Shown piece by piece: positions 16,399 through 25,740 of a DNA stretch of 33,740 nt. The notes under the pieces are model-generated. The model was given only the letters and a program-made list of their open reading frames with translations, was not told the origin of the DNA and ran no database searches. This DNA is from Woeseiaceae bacterium (GTDB taxonomy: Bacteria > Pseudomonadota > Gammaproteobacteria > Steroidobacterales > Woeseiaceae): contig JAHEFE010000029.1 in NCBI GenBank assembly GCA_024640365.1, positions 1 through 33,740 of the forward strand, given 5' to 3'. Both the position numbers and the translations under genes were made by a program. How positions within the stretch are numbered: the stretch's first letter is position 1; every line of letters starts with the position of its first letter.

Positions 16399-18930
16399 AT
16401 GGCCGACGTAAAAGTTTCACAATTTGCTGATGTACTAAAAGTTTCTGTCGAAAAGCTGCTAGCGCAGCTGGAAGAGGCCGGAATCAAGGTTAGTGGATCA
16501 GATGACACGATTAGCGAGGATGCGAAGCTTGAGCTTTTGACTCATTTGCGCCGAGCGCACGGCCAAAAGGAAACGAAAACTTCCACAGCAGGCCCGCGCA
16601 AAATTACGCTGAGTCGCAAGTCGCAATCTGAATTAAGGTTGGCGGGTGCGCAAGGGCGCTCACGGACAGTTAATGTCGAAGTGCGTCGCAAGCGAACCTA
16701 TATAAAGCGCGATGTTTTGGAACAGCAGGCGCAGCAAGAACAGGACGAGCTTGATCGTCAACGCCAGGCTGAACTTGACGCGATTGAAGCCGTCAAGCGG
16801 GAAGAAGAGCGGATCGCCCAAGAGAAGGAAGCGAAACTCCGGCAAGCAGAAGAGGCCAAGCGTCAGGAAGTTGAGGCAGAGGCCAAGGCTAAGGACGAGG
16901 CTCGTGAACGAGAAGCTGCAGCCGAGGCTAAGAAGGCAGAAGAGCGTCTGCGTATTGAGCGGGCGGAAGCAGAGGCCAGAGAGCGTCGTGACAAAGAGAA
17001 GTCCAAGGGCAAGGTTGGCAAAGTCGCAGCCGATACCCGTTACGGTCGAAAAGAATTGCATGTTGCGGGTGACAAGAGCGGTCGTCGCAAACGTAAGGCC
17101 ACGGTACGTCGTCGTCCGCAGGGCGGTGCTGCTGATACCCAGCACGGTTTTGAACGTCCGACTGCGCCAGTAATTCATGAGGTGCAGATTCCAGAGAATA
17201 TAGCTGTCTCAGATCTGGCCCAGCGTATGGCTGTGAAAGCCAACGAAGTTATCAAGTCGCTTTTCAATATGGGCGCTATGGTGACAATTAATCAGGTTAT
17301 TGATCAGGACACTGCGATTCTCGTTGTCGAGGACATGGGCCATATCGCGAAGCCGGTTACGGAGACTGATCACGTCGAAGACATCCTGGCCGAAGAAGAA
17401 GATGTGACTGGCGAAGAGGTTTCACGTCCACCTGTTATTACAATTATGGGTCATGTCGATCACGGCAAGACGTCGTTGTTGGATTACATCCGTCGCAGCA
17501 AGGTTGCCGATGATGAAGCTGGTGGTATTACGCAGCATATTGGTGCCTATCACGTTGAAACAGACAAGGGCGCCATTACGTTCCTCGATACTCCGGGACA
17601 CGCGGCGTTTACCGCTATGCGTGCCCGCGGCGCTCAGGCAACTGATATCGTGATTTTGGTTGTAGCGGCCGATGATGGCGCTAAACCGCAGACCATTGAG
17701 GCAATCAAGCATTCGAAGGCTGCCGGTGTTCCCATTGTGGTGGCCATCAACAAGATCGATAAGGAAAACGCCGACATTGATCGCGTGCGCAATGATCTGT
17801 CGCAACACGAAGTAATTTCCGAAGATTGGGGCGGTGAAAATCTGTTTGTAAACGTTTCAGCCAAGACCGGTGAGGGTGTTGATGCGTTGCTGGATGCCGT
17901 GCTGCTTCAGGCGGAATTAATGGACCTTAAGGCTGTCGCAACGGGTCCTGCCAAGGGACTGGTAATCGAGTCGAGCCTGGAGAAAGGGCGCGGTGCGGTT
18001 GCAACATTGCTGGTGCAGTCCGGAACGTTGAAGCAAGGCGATATGATTATTGCGGGACAGGAATACGGCCGTATTCGCAATATGTTTGACGAGACTCAGA
18101 AGTCGGTCGATCAGGTTGGGCCATCGTTCCCGGTTGTTGTGCTTGGTTTGTCTGGCACCCCGAACGCGGGCGATGATTTCCTTGTGGTTAAAAATGAGCG
18201 CAAGGCGCGTGAAGCTGCTGAGTTCCGTAAGGGCAAGACGCGCGACACGAAACTGGCGAAGCAGGCAGCCTCGAAACTTGAGGATGTATTTAGCCAAATG
18301 ACTGATGCAGAAGTATCGGTTGTTTCTTTGTTAATAAAATCAGATGTGAATGGCAGCGCAGAAGCACTGCGTGACTCACTGACGAAGTTGTCGAATGATG
18401 AAGTTAAGGTCAAGGTGATTAGTTCGGGAGTAGGTGGTATTACGGAATCCGACGTTAACCTGGCGGCTGCGTCGAATGCGACGATCATTGGTTTCAACGT
18501 TCGTGCGGACGGTGCCGCACGCAATGCGGTCAAAGACTCGGAAGTTGATATTCGTTATTACAGCATCATTTACGAAGCAATCGATGACGTTAAAGCGGCA
18601 ATCAACGGTTTGTTGAAACCAGAAATTCGCGAGTCCATTGTGGGCCTGGCAGAGGTCAAGGAAGTATTTCCTTCACCAAAACTTGGCAATGTCGCGGGTT
18701 GTATTATTACGGAAGGTTTCGTGAAGCGCTCTAATCCGATTCGTGTATTGCGTGACAACGTTGTGATTTACGAAGGCGAGCTTGAGTCATTACGGCGCTT
18801 TAAGGATGACGTTAACGAAGTGCGTTCCGGTACCGAGTGCGGCATTGGCGTCAAGAATTACAACGACGTTAAGCCGGGCGATCAGATTGAATGTTACGAG
18901 CGTGTCGAAATAGCACGCACTATTGATTAA
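16399..18930 (+). CDS. infB: Translation initiation factor IF-2
   Basis: The 843-residue GTPase delivers fMet-tRNA to the 30S subunit. An N-terminal IF2_N-type fold (about 1-55) is followed by a long Glu/Lys/Arg/Ala-rich helical linker (about 105-215) and a second IF2_N segment around residue 265. The G domain has G1 GHVDHGKT at 351-358, G3 DTPGH at 397-401 and G4 NKID at 451-454. Domains II, III and the C-terminal fMet-tRNA-binding domain (ending [16 protein letters not shown]) complete it. AGGAG lies before the ATG. An internal start giving a shorter form, as in enterobacteria, is possible but I cannot point to it. Confidence 0.98.
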   Translation: MADVKVSQFADVLKVSVEKLLAQLEEAGIKVSGSDDTISEDAKLELLTHLRRAHGQKETKTSTAGPRKITLSRKSQSELRLAGAQGRSRTVNVEVRRKRTYIKRDVLEQQAQQEQDELDRQRQAELDAIEAVKREEERIAQEKEAKLRQAEEAKRQEVEAEAKAKDEAREREAAAEAKKAEERLRIERAEAEARERRDKEKSKGKVGKVAADTRYGRKELHVAGDKSGRRKRKATVRRRPQGGAADTQHGFERPTAPVIHEVQIPENIAVSDLAQRMAVKANEVIKSLFNMGAMVTINQVIDQDTAILVVEDMGHIAKPVTETDHVEDILAEEEDVTGEEVSRPPVITIMGHVDHGKTSLLDYIRRSKVADDEAGGITQHIGAYHVETDKGAITFLDTPGHAAFTAMRARGAQATDIVILVVAADDGAKPQTIEAIKHSKAAGVPIVVAINKIDKENADIDRVRNDLSQHEVISEDWGGENLFVNVSAKTGEGVDALLDAVLLQAELMDLKAVATGPAKGLVIESSLEKGRGAVATLLVQSGTLKQGDMIIAGQEYGRIRNMFDETQKSVDQVGPSFPVVVLGLSGTPNAGDDFLVVKNERKAREAAEFRKGKTRDTKLAKQAASKLEDVFSQMTDAEVSVVSLLIKSDVNGSAEALRDSLTKLSNDEVKVKVISSGVGGITESDVNLAAASNATIIGFNVRADGAARNAVKDSEVDIRYYSIIYEAIDDVKAAINGLLKPEIRESIVGLAEVKEVFPSPKLGNVAGCIITEGFVKRSNPIRVLRDNVVIYEGELESLRRFKDDVNEVRSGTECGIGVKNYNDVKPGDQIECYERVEIARTID

Positions 18931-18966
18931 GCACGACGATTTTTGATTTATACAGGTTAGTTTCTG

Positions 18967-19329
18967 ATGCCACGCGAATTTTCACGAAACCAGAGAATGG
19001 CTACCGAGGTGCTGCGCACCTTGAGTGAGCTATTACGTTTCGAGAGCAAAGATCCGCGCTTGGCTGGTATTTCCCTTACTTCGGTTGATTTATCCAAGGA
19101 CATGGCTACAGCAAAGATTTATTTCAGTTTGCTGGATCCAGATACCGATCCTTCAGAGGCTTTGGTTGGCCTGCAAAGAGCAGCGGGTTTTCTGCGCAGC
19201 AAGCTGGGCCATGAGTTAAAGATTCGGCACGTGCCGGAATTGCGTTTTGCACACGACGATAGTGTTGCCCAGGCGTTTGAAATAAGTCGCCTGATTGACG
19301 CTGCGAATCGGAAGCAGTCCGGGAATTAA
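18967..19329 (+). CDS. rbfA: 30S ribosome-binding factor RbfA
   Basis: The 120-residue KH-like cytoplasmic protein helps late 30S maturation and cold adaptation. Family blocks are visible at the start (REFSRNQRMATEVLRTLSELL), in the middle (VDLSKDMATAKIYFSLL) and near the end (IRHVPELRFAHDDS). It is a little shorter than the 133-residue Escherichia coli protein because the C-terminal tail is reduced. It sits 36 bases after infB and 4 bases before truB, so translation is probably coupled to truB. Confidence 0.96.
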   Translation: MPREFSRNQRMATEVLRTLSELLRFESKDPRLAGISLTSVDLSKDMATAKIYFSLLDPDTDPSEALVGLQRAAGFLRSKLGHELKIRHVPELRFAHDDSVAQAFEISRLIDAANRKQSGN

Positions 19330-19333
19330 CGGA

Positions 19334-20266
19334 ATGAGTGCAAGACCAAAGCAAGTACGCCGCGAAACGCGGACCGTTGATGGTGTTTTGCTGTTGAACA
19401 AACCGCCCGGTTTGTCGTCAAACCAGGCACTGCAGAAAGTGAAGCGCTTGTTCAAGGCGAAAAAGGCTGGACACACTGGAAGTCTCGACCCTGCGGCGAC
19501 CGGTATGTTGCCGCTTTGTTTCGGTGAGGCAACCAAGATTTGCGCTTATTTGCTGGATGCGGATAAAACTTATCGTGTTACGGCCAAGCTTGGGTCTGCA
19601 ACTGATACAGGCGATGCCGATGGTAGCGAGACGGCGACAGCAGTTGTTCCGGAAATAAGCAGGGCCGATTGGGAGTCTTTGCTGCAGACGTTTACAGGCG
19701 ATCTGGAGCAGATACCGCCTATGTATTCGGCATTGAAGCAAAATGGCAAACGCCTGTATGAGTTGGCGCGTAAGGGCGAAGTGGTTGAAAGACCACCTCG
19801 GCCAATCAAGATCAGTGAGATCGTATTGTTGGAGGCAACGATCAGCCGCCTTGTGTTTCGGGTGAGTTGCTCGAAGGGTACTTACGTGAGAACTCTGGTT
19901 GAGGACATCGCCAAGGCGGCGGGAACGCTGGCGCACACAGCGCACCTCTATCGTGAGACGGTTGGTAATTTTCGCGCCGAGGATATGCTGGACATGGCGC
20001 AGCTAGAGGCATTGGCTGAAGAGGGCGATGAGCTATTGGATGCTCGCCTTGTGCCACCGGATGTAGCGCTGGCTGGGTGGCCAGAGCATGCGATTGATGA
20101 AGTTGCCACCAGGCGGTTTCTGGAAGGACAGGAAGTTCCTGTTAGCGGTTCGGCGGGAAGCGGGCACGTACGCGTCTACGGTTCGGATGCGAAGTTTTTA
20201 GGTGTTGGGGAGTTGACGAAGGAAGGTTCGTTAGCGCCACGGCGCATTTTTAAAATGGTGAGCTAA
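19334..20266 (+). CDS. truB: tRNA pseudouridine(55) synthase TruB
   Basis: The 310-residue enzyme makes pseudouridine 55 in the T-loop of tRNAs and acts as a tRNA chaperone. The catalytic aspartate is Asp52 in GHTGSLDPAATGMLP; the RNA-binding motifs YSALKQNGKRLYELAR and SCSKGTYVRTLVEDI follow, then a C-terminal PUA-like domain. The ATG at 19334 fits the family N-terminus and starts four bases after rbfA stops; an in-frame upstream start would overlap rbfA and add a poor sequence. No terminator follows; rpsO has its own promoter about 120 bases on. Confidence 0.97.
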   Translation: MSARPKQVRRETRTVDGVLLLNKPPGLSSNQALQKVKRLFKAKKAGHTGSLDPAATGMLPLCFGEATKICAYLLDADKTYRVTAKLGSATDTGDADGSETATAVVPEISRADWESLLQTFTGDLEQIPPMYSALKQNGKRLYELARKGEVVERPPRPIKISEIVLLEATISRLVFRVSCSKGTYVRTLVEDIAKAAGTLAHTAHLYRETVGNFRAEDMLDMAQLEALAEEGDELLDARLVPPDVALAGWPEHAIDEVATRRFLEGQEVPVSGSAGSGHVRVYGSDAKFLGVGELTKEGSLAPRRIFKMVS

Positions 20267-20382
20267 TATTCATTGGGCTTTCGGGTTCGGTGGTTGTTGG
20301 TCTCAACATGATGTATGGCGGACAAAAGCGGAGAAAATTCCGGTATTTGTCGGTTTTGGTGGGCATTTTGCCCTTATTTAGC

Positions 20383-20411
20383 TTTTACTGTGCCCCCACA
20401 GCGGCTAGAAT
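20383..20411 (+). promoter_or_regulatory. Probable rpsO promoter
   Basis: TTTTAC/TTTACT at 20383-20389 and TAGAAT at 20406-20411 with a 16-17-base spacer, followed by GCGCG. The -35 is weak. It would let rpsO-pnp be transcribed apart from the upstream operon, as in Escherichia coli. Confidence 0.5.
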
Positions 20412-20465
20412 AGCGCGCTGAAAAAAAGGGCTAAAAGATTAGAGAACGACTGGAGTGTCTTAAAG

Positions 20466-20735
20466 ATGTCACTGTCAAGTGAAAACAAGAGCAGTATTAT
20501 TACAGAGTACAAACGCGATGAAGCTGATACCGGATCCCCTGAGGTCCAGGTTGCATTGCTGTCCGCACGTATTAGTGAGTTAACGGATCATTTCGGAACT
20601 CATAAAAAAGACCATCATTCCCGTCAGGGACTTTTGAGGATGGTCAACAAGCGACGCAAGTTGCTGGACTACCTGAAAGAGAAAGATCAGGATCGGTACG
20701 CTGAGCTGATTTCCCGGCTTGGTTTGCGCCGCTAA
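20466..20735 (+). CDS. rpsO: 30S ribosomal protein S15
   Basis: The 89-residue protein is exactly the normal S15 length and binds 16S rRNA early in 30S assembly. Core motifs [38 protein letters not shown] and a terminal RLGLRR are intact. The ATG follows a modest ribosome binding site (GGAG about 10 bases upstream). pnp follows after 104 bases containing a large stem-loop. Autoregulation through an mRNA leader structure is known for S15 in other bacteria; I could not identify such a structure here with confidence. Confidence 0.98.
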   Translation: MSLSSENKSSIITEYKRDEADTGSPEVQVALLSARISELTDHFGTHKKDHHSRQGLLRMVNKRRKLLDYLKEKDQDRYAELISRLGLRR

Positions 20736-20752
20736 TTACACATTTCGGCTCT

Positions 20753-20804
20753 CCCGGTTATGCACCCCGAATTATGTCGTCACCTGTGATGGTGCGCGAC
20801 CGGG
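20753..20804 (+). promoter_or_regulatory. Long stem-loop between rpsO and pnp (candidate RNase III processing site)
   Basis: CCCGGT pairs with ACCGGG and GCACC with GGTGC, separated by a 3x3 internal loop and closed by a 24-base loop holding a further TCAC/GTGA stem. In Escherichia coli a hairpin at the same place is cut by RNase III so that PNPase can repress its own mRNA. There is no T-run, so it is not a terminator. Confidence 0.6.
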
Positions 20805-20839
20805 CGTTATTGCAACTAAATTAATCATCGAGAATTACA

Positions 20840-22927
20840 GTGAAAACTATTAATAAAACGTTCCGTTTTGGGGAACATGAAGTAAGTATTGAGACTGGCG
20901 GAATAGCACGTCAGGCTGATGGGGCCGTCATGGTAAACATGGCCGAAACCGTTGTGCTGGTGACTGCTGTAGGTAAGAAGTACGCGGAACCTGGGCGTGA
21001 TTTCTTCCCTTTAACCGTTAACTACCAGGAAAAGACTTACGCTGCAGGTAAGATTCCAGGTGGTTTCTTCAAACGTGAAGGTCGCCCCAGTGAAAAGGAG
21101 ACGCTTACCTGCCGTCTGATCGACCGGCCGCTGCGTCCGCTGTTTCCGAAGGGCTTCACCAACGAAGTCCAGGTTATCGCGACGGTAGTTTCACTGAATC
21201 CTGAAGTGAATCCCGATATTCCAGCATTGATTGGCGCTTCGGCGGCGCTGGCTATCTCTGGATTGCCATTCATGGGGCCGATTGGTGCAGCACGAGTTGG
21301 TTACAAAGACGGCGCCTATCTTCTAAATCCTGATGTATCAGCTATGGCTGATTCACAGCTGGACCTGGTCGTAGCTGGCACAGAACATGCTGTCTTGATG
21401 GTTGAATCGGAAGCGAACCGCTTGTCTGAAGAAGTCATGCTGGGTGCCGTAATGTTCGGTCACGAGCAGCTCCAGACCGCTATCACCGCGATCAACGAAC
21501 TCGCTACAGAGGCTAGCAAGGCTAAGTGGGATTGGCAGTCACCGCCAGTTGATGCTGCTTTGACAGCGGCTGTTGCAGAACACGCTGAAACAGACATTGC
21601 TGCTGCTTACCGAATCACGGACAAGCAAGAGCGTAGCAATAAGGTTTCAGAGGTGAAGGCCGCAGCTAGCGACGCACTTTCTGGCGCCGAGAACTCTATC
21701 TGGACCGCAGATGCAGTCAAAGGTGAGTTATCGAAGCTTGAGAAGCGTATTGTACGCCAGCGGGTTATCGCTGGTGAGGCGCGTATCGACGGGCGCGATC
21801 AGCGTACCGTTCGTCCTATCGAAGTTCAGGTCGGTATTTTACCTCGTGCCCACGGCTCTTCGCTGTTCACACGCGGTGAGACCCAGGCGATTGTGGTTGC
21901 AACGTTGGGTACTGGTCGTGATGCACAGATTATTGATGCGATCGAAGGAGAGCGCAAAGAGCAGTTTATGCTGCATTACAATTTCCCTCCATTTTGCGTT
22001 GGTGAAACTGGTTTTGTTGGTTCACCCAAGCGTCGCGAAATTGGTCACGGCAAATTAGCGCGTCGCGGTGTGCAGGCGATCATGCCGAGCAACGAAGAGT
22101 TCCCTTACGTGATACGTGTTGTATCCGAAATCACTGAGTCAAACGGTTCCAGTTCCATGGCTTCGGTCTGTGGTACCAGTTTGGCACTGATGGACGCGGG
22201 GGTGCCAATCAAGGCTCCAGTGGCAGGTGTTGCTATGGGTCTGGTTAAGGAAGGCGACGGTTATGCAGTACTGACTGATATTCTTGGCGACGAGGATCAC
22301 CTCGGCGACATGGATTTCAAGGTAGCCGGTACTGACGATGGTATTACTGCTTTGCAGATGGATATCAAGATCGATGGCATTACCAAGGAGATCATGGAGA
22401 AGGCGCTGAGTCAGGCGAAAGAGGCTCGTTTGCATATTCTCGGTGAAATGAACTCTGTTATTAACACACCGCGCGACGAAATGTCCGAATGGGCGCCGAC
22501 CATTATTACCTTCAAGATTGATCCTGAGAAGATCAGGGACGTTATTGGTAAGGGTGGTGCTGTAATTCGTGCGATGACGGAAGAAACCGGCGCATCAATC
22601 GATATCGATAACGACGGCACAATTCGAATTGCGTCTGTCGATGGTGCATCTGGTAAAGAAGCTCGTCGTCGTATTGAGCTAATAACCGCGGAAGTTGAAG
22701 TCGGTCGCATCTACGAAGGCCGTGTGGCTCGCCTGATGGACTTTGGCGCATTTGTAACGATTCTTCCTGGCAAGGATGGTCTGGTTCATATTTCGCAGAT
22801 CTCAAATGAGCGTGTTGAGAAGGTCAGCGACAAGTTGAGCGAAGGCGACGAAGTCAGGGTCAAGGTTCTGGAAGTAGATCGCCAGGGCCGTGTCCGTCTG
22901 AGCATGAAGGATGTCGACAGCGAATAG
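20840..22927 (+). CDS. pnp: Polyribonucleotide nucleotidyltransferase (PNPase)
   Basis: The 695-residue phosphorolytic 3'-5' exoribonuclease acts in mRNA decay and sRNA metabolism, usually as a trimer in the degradosome. Two RNase PH domains flank a helical domain; the catalytic stretch [16 protein letters not shown] places Asp508 and Lys510 at the known active-site positions. A KH domain (IGKGG at 569-573) and an S1 domain ([19 protein letters not shown]) finish the protein. The start is GTG at 20840, judged from the family N-terminus; the ribosome binding site is weak, as for other autoregulated pnp genes. A strong terminator follows 16 bases after the stop. Confidence 0.98.
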   Translation: MKTINKTFRFGEHEVSIETGGIARQADGAVMVNMAETVVLVTAVGKKYAEPGRDFFPLTVNYQEKTYAAGKIPGGFFKREGRPSEKETLTCRLIDRPLRPLFPKGFTNEVQVIATVVSLNPEVNPDIPALIGASAALAISGLPFMGPIGAARVGYKDGAYLLNPDVSAMADSQLDLVVAGTEHAVLMVESEANRLSEEVMLGAVMFGHEQLQTAITAINELATEASKAKWDWQSPPVDAALTAAVAEHAETDIAAAYRITDKQERSNKVSEVKAAASDALSGAENSIWTADAVKGELSKLEKRIVRQRVIAGEARIDGRDQRTVRPIEVQVGILPRAHGSSLFTRGETQAIVVATLGTGRDAQIIDAIEGERKEQFMLHYNFPPFCVGETGFVGSPKRREIGHGKLARRGVQAIMPSNEEFPYVIRVVSEITESNGSSSMASVCGTSLALMDAGVPIKAPVAGVAMGLVKEGDGYAVLTDILGDEDHLGDMDFKVAGTDDGITALQMDIKIDGITKEIMEKALSQAKEARLHILGEMNSVINTPRDEMSEWAPTIITFKIDPEKIRDVIGKGGAVIRAMTEETGASIDIDNDGTIRIASVDGASGKEARRRIELITAEVEVGRIYEGRVARLMDFGAFVTILPGKDGLVHISQISNERVEKVSDKLSEGDEVRVKVLEVDRQGRVRLSMKDVDSE

Positions 22928-22942
22928 TCGATAAACCCGAAT

Positions 22943-22978
22943 AAAAAGCCCGGTAGCGCTTGCGGTACCGGGCTTTTT
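22943..22978. terminator. Bidirectional terminator between pnp and the YheT-type hydrolase
   Basis: AAAAAGCCCGGTA and TACCGGGCTTTTT form a 13-bp stem around a 10-base loop. A-runs and T-runs on both sides let it end pnp on the plus strand and the convergent hydrolase gene on the minus strand, whose stop codon touches the T-run. Confidence 0.92.
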
Positions 22979-23991
22979 TATGTCTGCGATATTTTGATTT
23001 GGGTATGCAGAAAAGAAGTAATTCGGGAAGGCAGGTAGAACGTCGGGCGCCAGGGCAACCCGCCACCTATAAAGCCGACGTGGCCACCTGTACTGCTGAG
23101 CTCCAGCTCCACAGCATCGGCAAGGTCGCCCTCCCGCGGCACAGCCGCTGGAGTCATGAAAGGGTCATCAAGGGAGTTGATGATTAGCGTCGGTCGCTTG
23201 ATATCTCGAAGGAATTTGCCTGCGCTGCAGCGGTCGTAATACTGGTCTGCGCCGGCAAATCCATGCAAAGGCGCTGTTATAGCGTCATCAAACTCAGTAA
23301 ATGAGCGGGCATTCATCGTTCTCTGCCAATTGAACGCGGCGGTGTCGGCGTTGAATTTTTCGGCGACTGATCTTTTCATGCGCTTGAGCAAATAATATTG
23401 GTAACTTCTGGAGAAGCCGCGGTCCAGCGCTTCGGCGGAATTGCGTAGATCAAGCGGGACGCTGACAGCCACCGCAGCTGACAAATGACTCTGTGAGCCG
23501 CTCTCACCGAGGTACTTCAGCAATACATTGCCGCCCAGGGAAAAGCCGGTGGCCAGAATCGGACCCTGAAATTCAGGATTGCTAGCAAGTCCTTTCAAAA
23601 GGAACCTTAAGTCGGAGGTTTCTCCAGCGTGGTAGCGTCGTGGCAGGCGATTTCTTTGTTCGCCACAATCCCTGAAATGGAGTACACCGGCGCGCCAGCT
23701 CATCTTTGCAGCAGAGTCCAGAAGCATTCGTGCGTAGGTCGATTCAGCAGACCCTTCCAGGCCGTGCAGAATGATTAGTACGGGCGTATCTGCGGAGACT
23801 GGAATAGTTGGTAGGAGCCAGTCAAGAGCCGTTACATCGCCATCTGGGAGCTCGAGGAGCTGCCGTGATACGGGTGGGCGCGGAGCTCTTATCCAGGGTA
23901 GCGATGGATAGATCGTCTGGGCGTGCCGGTTTCTAAGCCATCCAGCGGCTTTAAACGGACTTGTGACTATTTTTTTGGACGCTTCCTTCAT
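22978..23991 (-). CDS. YheT-family alpha/beta hydrolase
   Basis: The 337-residue cytoplasmic alpha/beta-hydrolase-fold protein has the marks of the YheT/ABHD1-3 family: the N-terminal WLRNRHAQTIYPSL, LHGLEGS for the oxyanion region, the family block FRDCGEQRNRLPRRYHAGET (shared with YheT), the nucleophile elbow GFSLGG with Ser151, the acid around Asp275/276 and the base His304 in GGHVGF. The substrate is unknown; esterase activity is the general expectation. The length is normal. It converges on pnp and lies downstream of a candidate small RNA and terminator, so it probably has an independent promoter that I could not locate. Confidence 0.92.
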   Translation of the reverse strand: MKEASKKIVTSPFKAAGWLRNRHAQTIYPSLPWIRAPRPPVSRQLLELPDGDVTALDWLLPTIPVSADTPVLIILHGLEGSAESTYARMLLDSAAKMSWRAGVLHFRDCGEQRNRLPRRYHAGETSDLRFLLKGLASNPEFQGPILATGFSLGGNVLLKYLGESGSQSHLSAAVAVSVPLDLRNSAEALDRGFSRSYQYYLLKRMKRSVAEKFNADTAAFNWQRTMNARSFTEFDDAITAPLHGFAGADQYYDRCSAGKFLRDIKRPTLIINSLDDPFMTPAAVPREGDLADAVELELSSTGGHVGFIGGGLPWRPTFYLPSRITSFLHTQIKISQT

Positions 23992-24006
23992 TCACCCGAT
24001 TCTCAA

Positions 24007-24038
24007 TAAAAAAAGGCCCCCCGTTTGCGCGGGGGGCC
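24007..24038 (-). terminator. Rho-independent terminator (small RNA candidate and/or phaR)
   Basis: A perfect 8-bp stem GGCCCCCC/GGGGGGCC with an 8-base loop is followed on the minus strand by eight T. It separates phaR and the small RNA candidate from the downstream hydrolase gene. Confidence 0.9.
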
Positions 24039-24104
24039 CGGCCGTGGAGTAAGAACTCCTTCAGGCATTCGCAACAGGGGGCGGGGGAGCGTATCCCTGT
24101 TGCA
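24007..24104 (-). ncRNA. Candidate small RNA with C-rich loop
   Basis: About 98 bases lie between a good promoter (24111-24140) and a Rho-independent terminator, with no reading frame. Three stem-loops are predicted by eye: a 9-bp stem (GCAACAGGG with CCCTGTTGC, 24071-24103) enclosing a 15-base loop rich in C (GCTCCCCCGCC), a 5-bp stem (GGAGT-TCTT-ACTCC, 24046-24059), and the terminator (24015-24038). Three hairpins with a C-rich loop and a terminal U-run recall C-rich bacterial sRNAs such as Xanthomonas sX13, but this is resemblance in layout, not a demonstrated homology. The alternative is an untranslated RNA tail of phaR containing incidental hairpins. Confidence 0.5.
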
Positions 24105-24110
24105 GCGCAC

Positions 24111-24140
24111 AAAGTAGGTTATTCGACCTATTTGTGTCAA
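24111..24140 (-). promoter_or_regulatory. Promoter of the small RNA candidate with an embedded palindrome
   Basis: A perfect TTGACA (minus strand, 24140-24135), an 18-base spacer and TACTTT (24116-24111). The spacer is almost filled by the dyad TAGGT-6-ACCTA at 24115-24130, a good place for a repressor to bind. It starts about 40 bases downstream of the phaR stop. Confidence 0.55.
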
Positions 24141-24178
24141 GTAGTATTTAGCGCAAAGGCCCGTGAAATGTGCTTTTG

Positions 24179-24691
24179 CTAGGACTTTTCTGATGGAGTT
24201 TTGGTGGATGTCTTGGAGTCCGCGGAGTCCTCGTCTTTGTGACTGCCCAGAAAGGCGTTTAGGACTTCATCTTGCAAGGACTTCCAGCGGTTGTAATTTT
24301 TCTGAGTTATGTCTGCGACAGCAAGCACTGGATCAACCCCAACCACCTTTTTAACCTGGCCACGGATGGTTTTCTGCTGCTTCATAAATAGCTGGAGGCT
24401 TTGCTCCAGATAATTGGCGACAAAGTTCGGCATGCTGTCTCCGTATGAGCGAATTATCTGAGAAAGAAATCCTTCGCTCATAATGGGTTCGCCACGTTGT
24501 TCCTGTTCTGCAATGACCTGCAAAAGGATACTGCGAGTGATGTCGTCACCACTCTTTTTATCGATGACTGTGAAGTCGACTTTCTTGACGACCAGCTCTT
24601 TAACATCCGCCAGTGTGATGTAACGACTTTCTTCCGTGTCGTATAGACGACGGTTAGGGTACTTTTTAATAATTCGGGTGTTACTAGTCAT
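24179..24691 (-). CDS. phaR: Polyhydroxyalkanoate synthesis regulator PhaR
   Basis: The 170-residue protein has the very conserved N-terminal DNA-binding domain of PhaR (RIIKKYPNRRLYDTEESRYI, then LADVKELV) followed by the two PHB accumulation regulatory segments (DITRSILLQVIAEQE and SEGFLSQIIRSYGD). PhaR represses phasin and PHA genes and is released when it binds nascent polyhydroxybutyrate. The tail is Lys/Ser/Thr-rich. No phaA, phaB, phaC or phasin gene is in the window, so it is separated from its presumed targets. It lies 141 bases after gluQ on the same strand and just upstream of the small RNA candidate. Confidence 0.93.
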   Translation of the reverse strand: MTSNTRIIKKYPNRRLYDTEESRYITLADVKELVVKKVDFTVIDKKSGDDITRSILLQVIAEQEQRGEPIMSEGFLSQIIRSYGDSMPNFVANYLEQSLQLFMKQQKTIRGQVKKVVGVDPVLAVADITQKNYNRWKSLQDEVLNAFLGSHKDEDSADSKTSTKTPSEKS

Positions 24692-24832
24692 TAAGTCGTC
24701 CCAATGGCTCGATTCGGAAATCTTTATGGCCCGTCTGATTGGTAGCTTTGATTGCAGGTAATGCGTGTCTGTTGCGGGATTCTAATGCCTGAATTATCCC
24801 TACGATAGCCCATTTTAAGCGTTTGCAATAGC

Positions 24833-25714
24833 TTATGAACCTTGCAGGACACTCTTTTTCCCCTTCAGCGACTTGGTATTCCAGTTCTCTTTAGCCCAAC
24901 TCCAAATGTCATGCATATCATTGTCGCCAAGTTCTGGTGGCGGTTGTTGCCATAATGCACGCAGCGCGGCAACGAGTGTCGGGCGCGGCGCAGTGAACGT
25001 AATGGCCTCTGCACCCGTCATCTTGCTAAGTTTTTGTTGGTCATCTGCAAGAACTAATGGTGTATGCAGGTATGCCGGCGTGGGCATTCCGAGGACCTTC
25101 TGCAAGTAAATCTGGCGAGGCGTTGAATCAAGCAAATCAACCCCTCGGACTACGTGCGTTACACCCTGGTCAAAGTCATCAACTACCACAGCCAGCTGAT
25201 AGGCTATCAGGCCGTCACGGCGTCTGATGACGAAGTCACCAACAGCTGACTCCAGTTGTTGGGAGTACTTGCCCTGCAATCCATCAGCAAACCGGATGCT
25301 CTCATTCCCAGTCAGAATTCGAATTGCGTGCTTGCCCGATAACTGCAAATTGCGGCACCTGCCGTCGTAAACCGGTCCTCCGATATCGCTTCTTGAGCAA
25401 GCGCAGGAGTAGGCCAGTCCGTCAGCGATTAACGTATTGATAACATCGTCGTGGCGCGCGCGGTTTTGACTTTGATAGGTGACGGGTCCAGACCACTCAA
25501 ATCCATATGTTTCAAGTGCTCTGATAATGGCGAGATCTGCACCTGCCACTTGTCGTGGTGGGTCGATATCTTCAATGCGCAACAGCCATTGACCATCGTG
25601 CTGGCAGGCTTCCAGATAACTGGCAACCGCAGCTACTAAAGAACCGAAATGGAGTGGGCCTGTGGGGGAAGGGGCGAACCGACCAACGTAATCAGATTGG
25701 TCGGTTCGAATCAC
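24833..25714 (-). CDS. gluQ: Glutamyl-Q tRNA(Asp) synthetase
   Basis: The 293-residue enzyme is a shortened glutamyl-tRNA synthetase that attaches glutamate to the queuosine in tRNA-Asp. Seen in the sequence: GRFAPSPTGPLHFGSL at 11-26 (HIGH region), a zinc site with Cys104, Cys106, Tyr116 and Cys120, and the KMSKS-like KLSKM at 228-232. No anticodon-binding domain is present, as expected. I place the start at GTG 25714, 9 bases after GGAG and 26 bases after the dksA stop; the frame is open further upstream, overlapping dksA, with a non-family sequence. dksA-gluQ is a classic gammaproteobacterial pair. Confidence 0.93.
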   Translation of the reverse strand: MIRTDQSDYVGRFAPSPTGPLHFGSLVAAVASYLEACQHDGQWLLRIEDIDPPRQVAGADLAIIRALETYGFEWSGPVTYQSQNRARHDDVINTLIADGLAYSCACSRSDIGGPVYDGRCRNLQLSGKHAIRILTGNESIRFADGLQGKYSQQLESAVGDFVIRRRDGLIAYQLAVVVDDFDQGVTHVVRGVDLLDSTPRQIYLQKVLGMPTPAYLHTPLVLADDQQKLSKMTGAEAITFTAPRPTLVAALRALWQQPPPELGDNDMHDIWSWAKENWNTKSLKGKKSVLQGS

Positions 25715-25740
25715 TGCGTCTACTCCACGTGTCCGGTGTG

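Noticed and set aside
16399..18930. infB linker (Glu/Lys/Ala-rich) as an unusual inserted domain
   Set aside because: A charged, variable-length helical linker ahead of the G domain is normal in proteobacterial IF-2 of this size.
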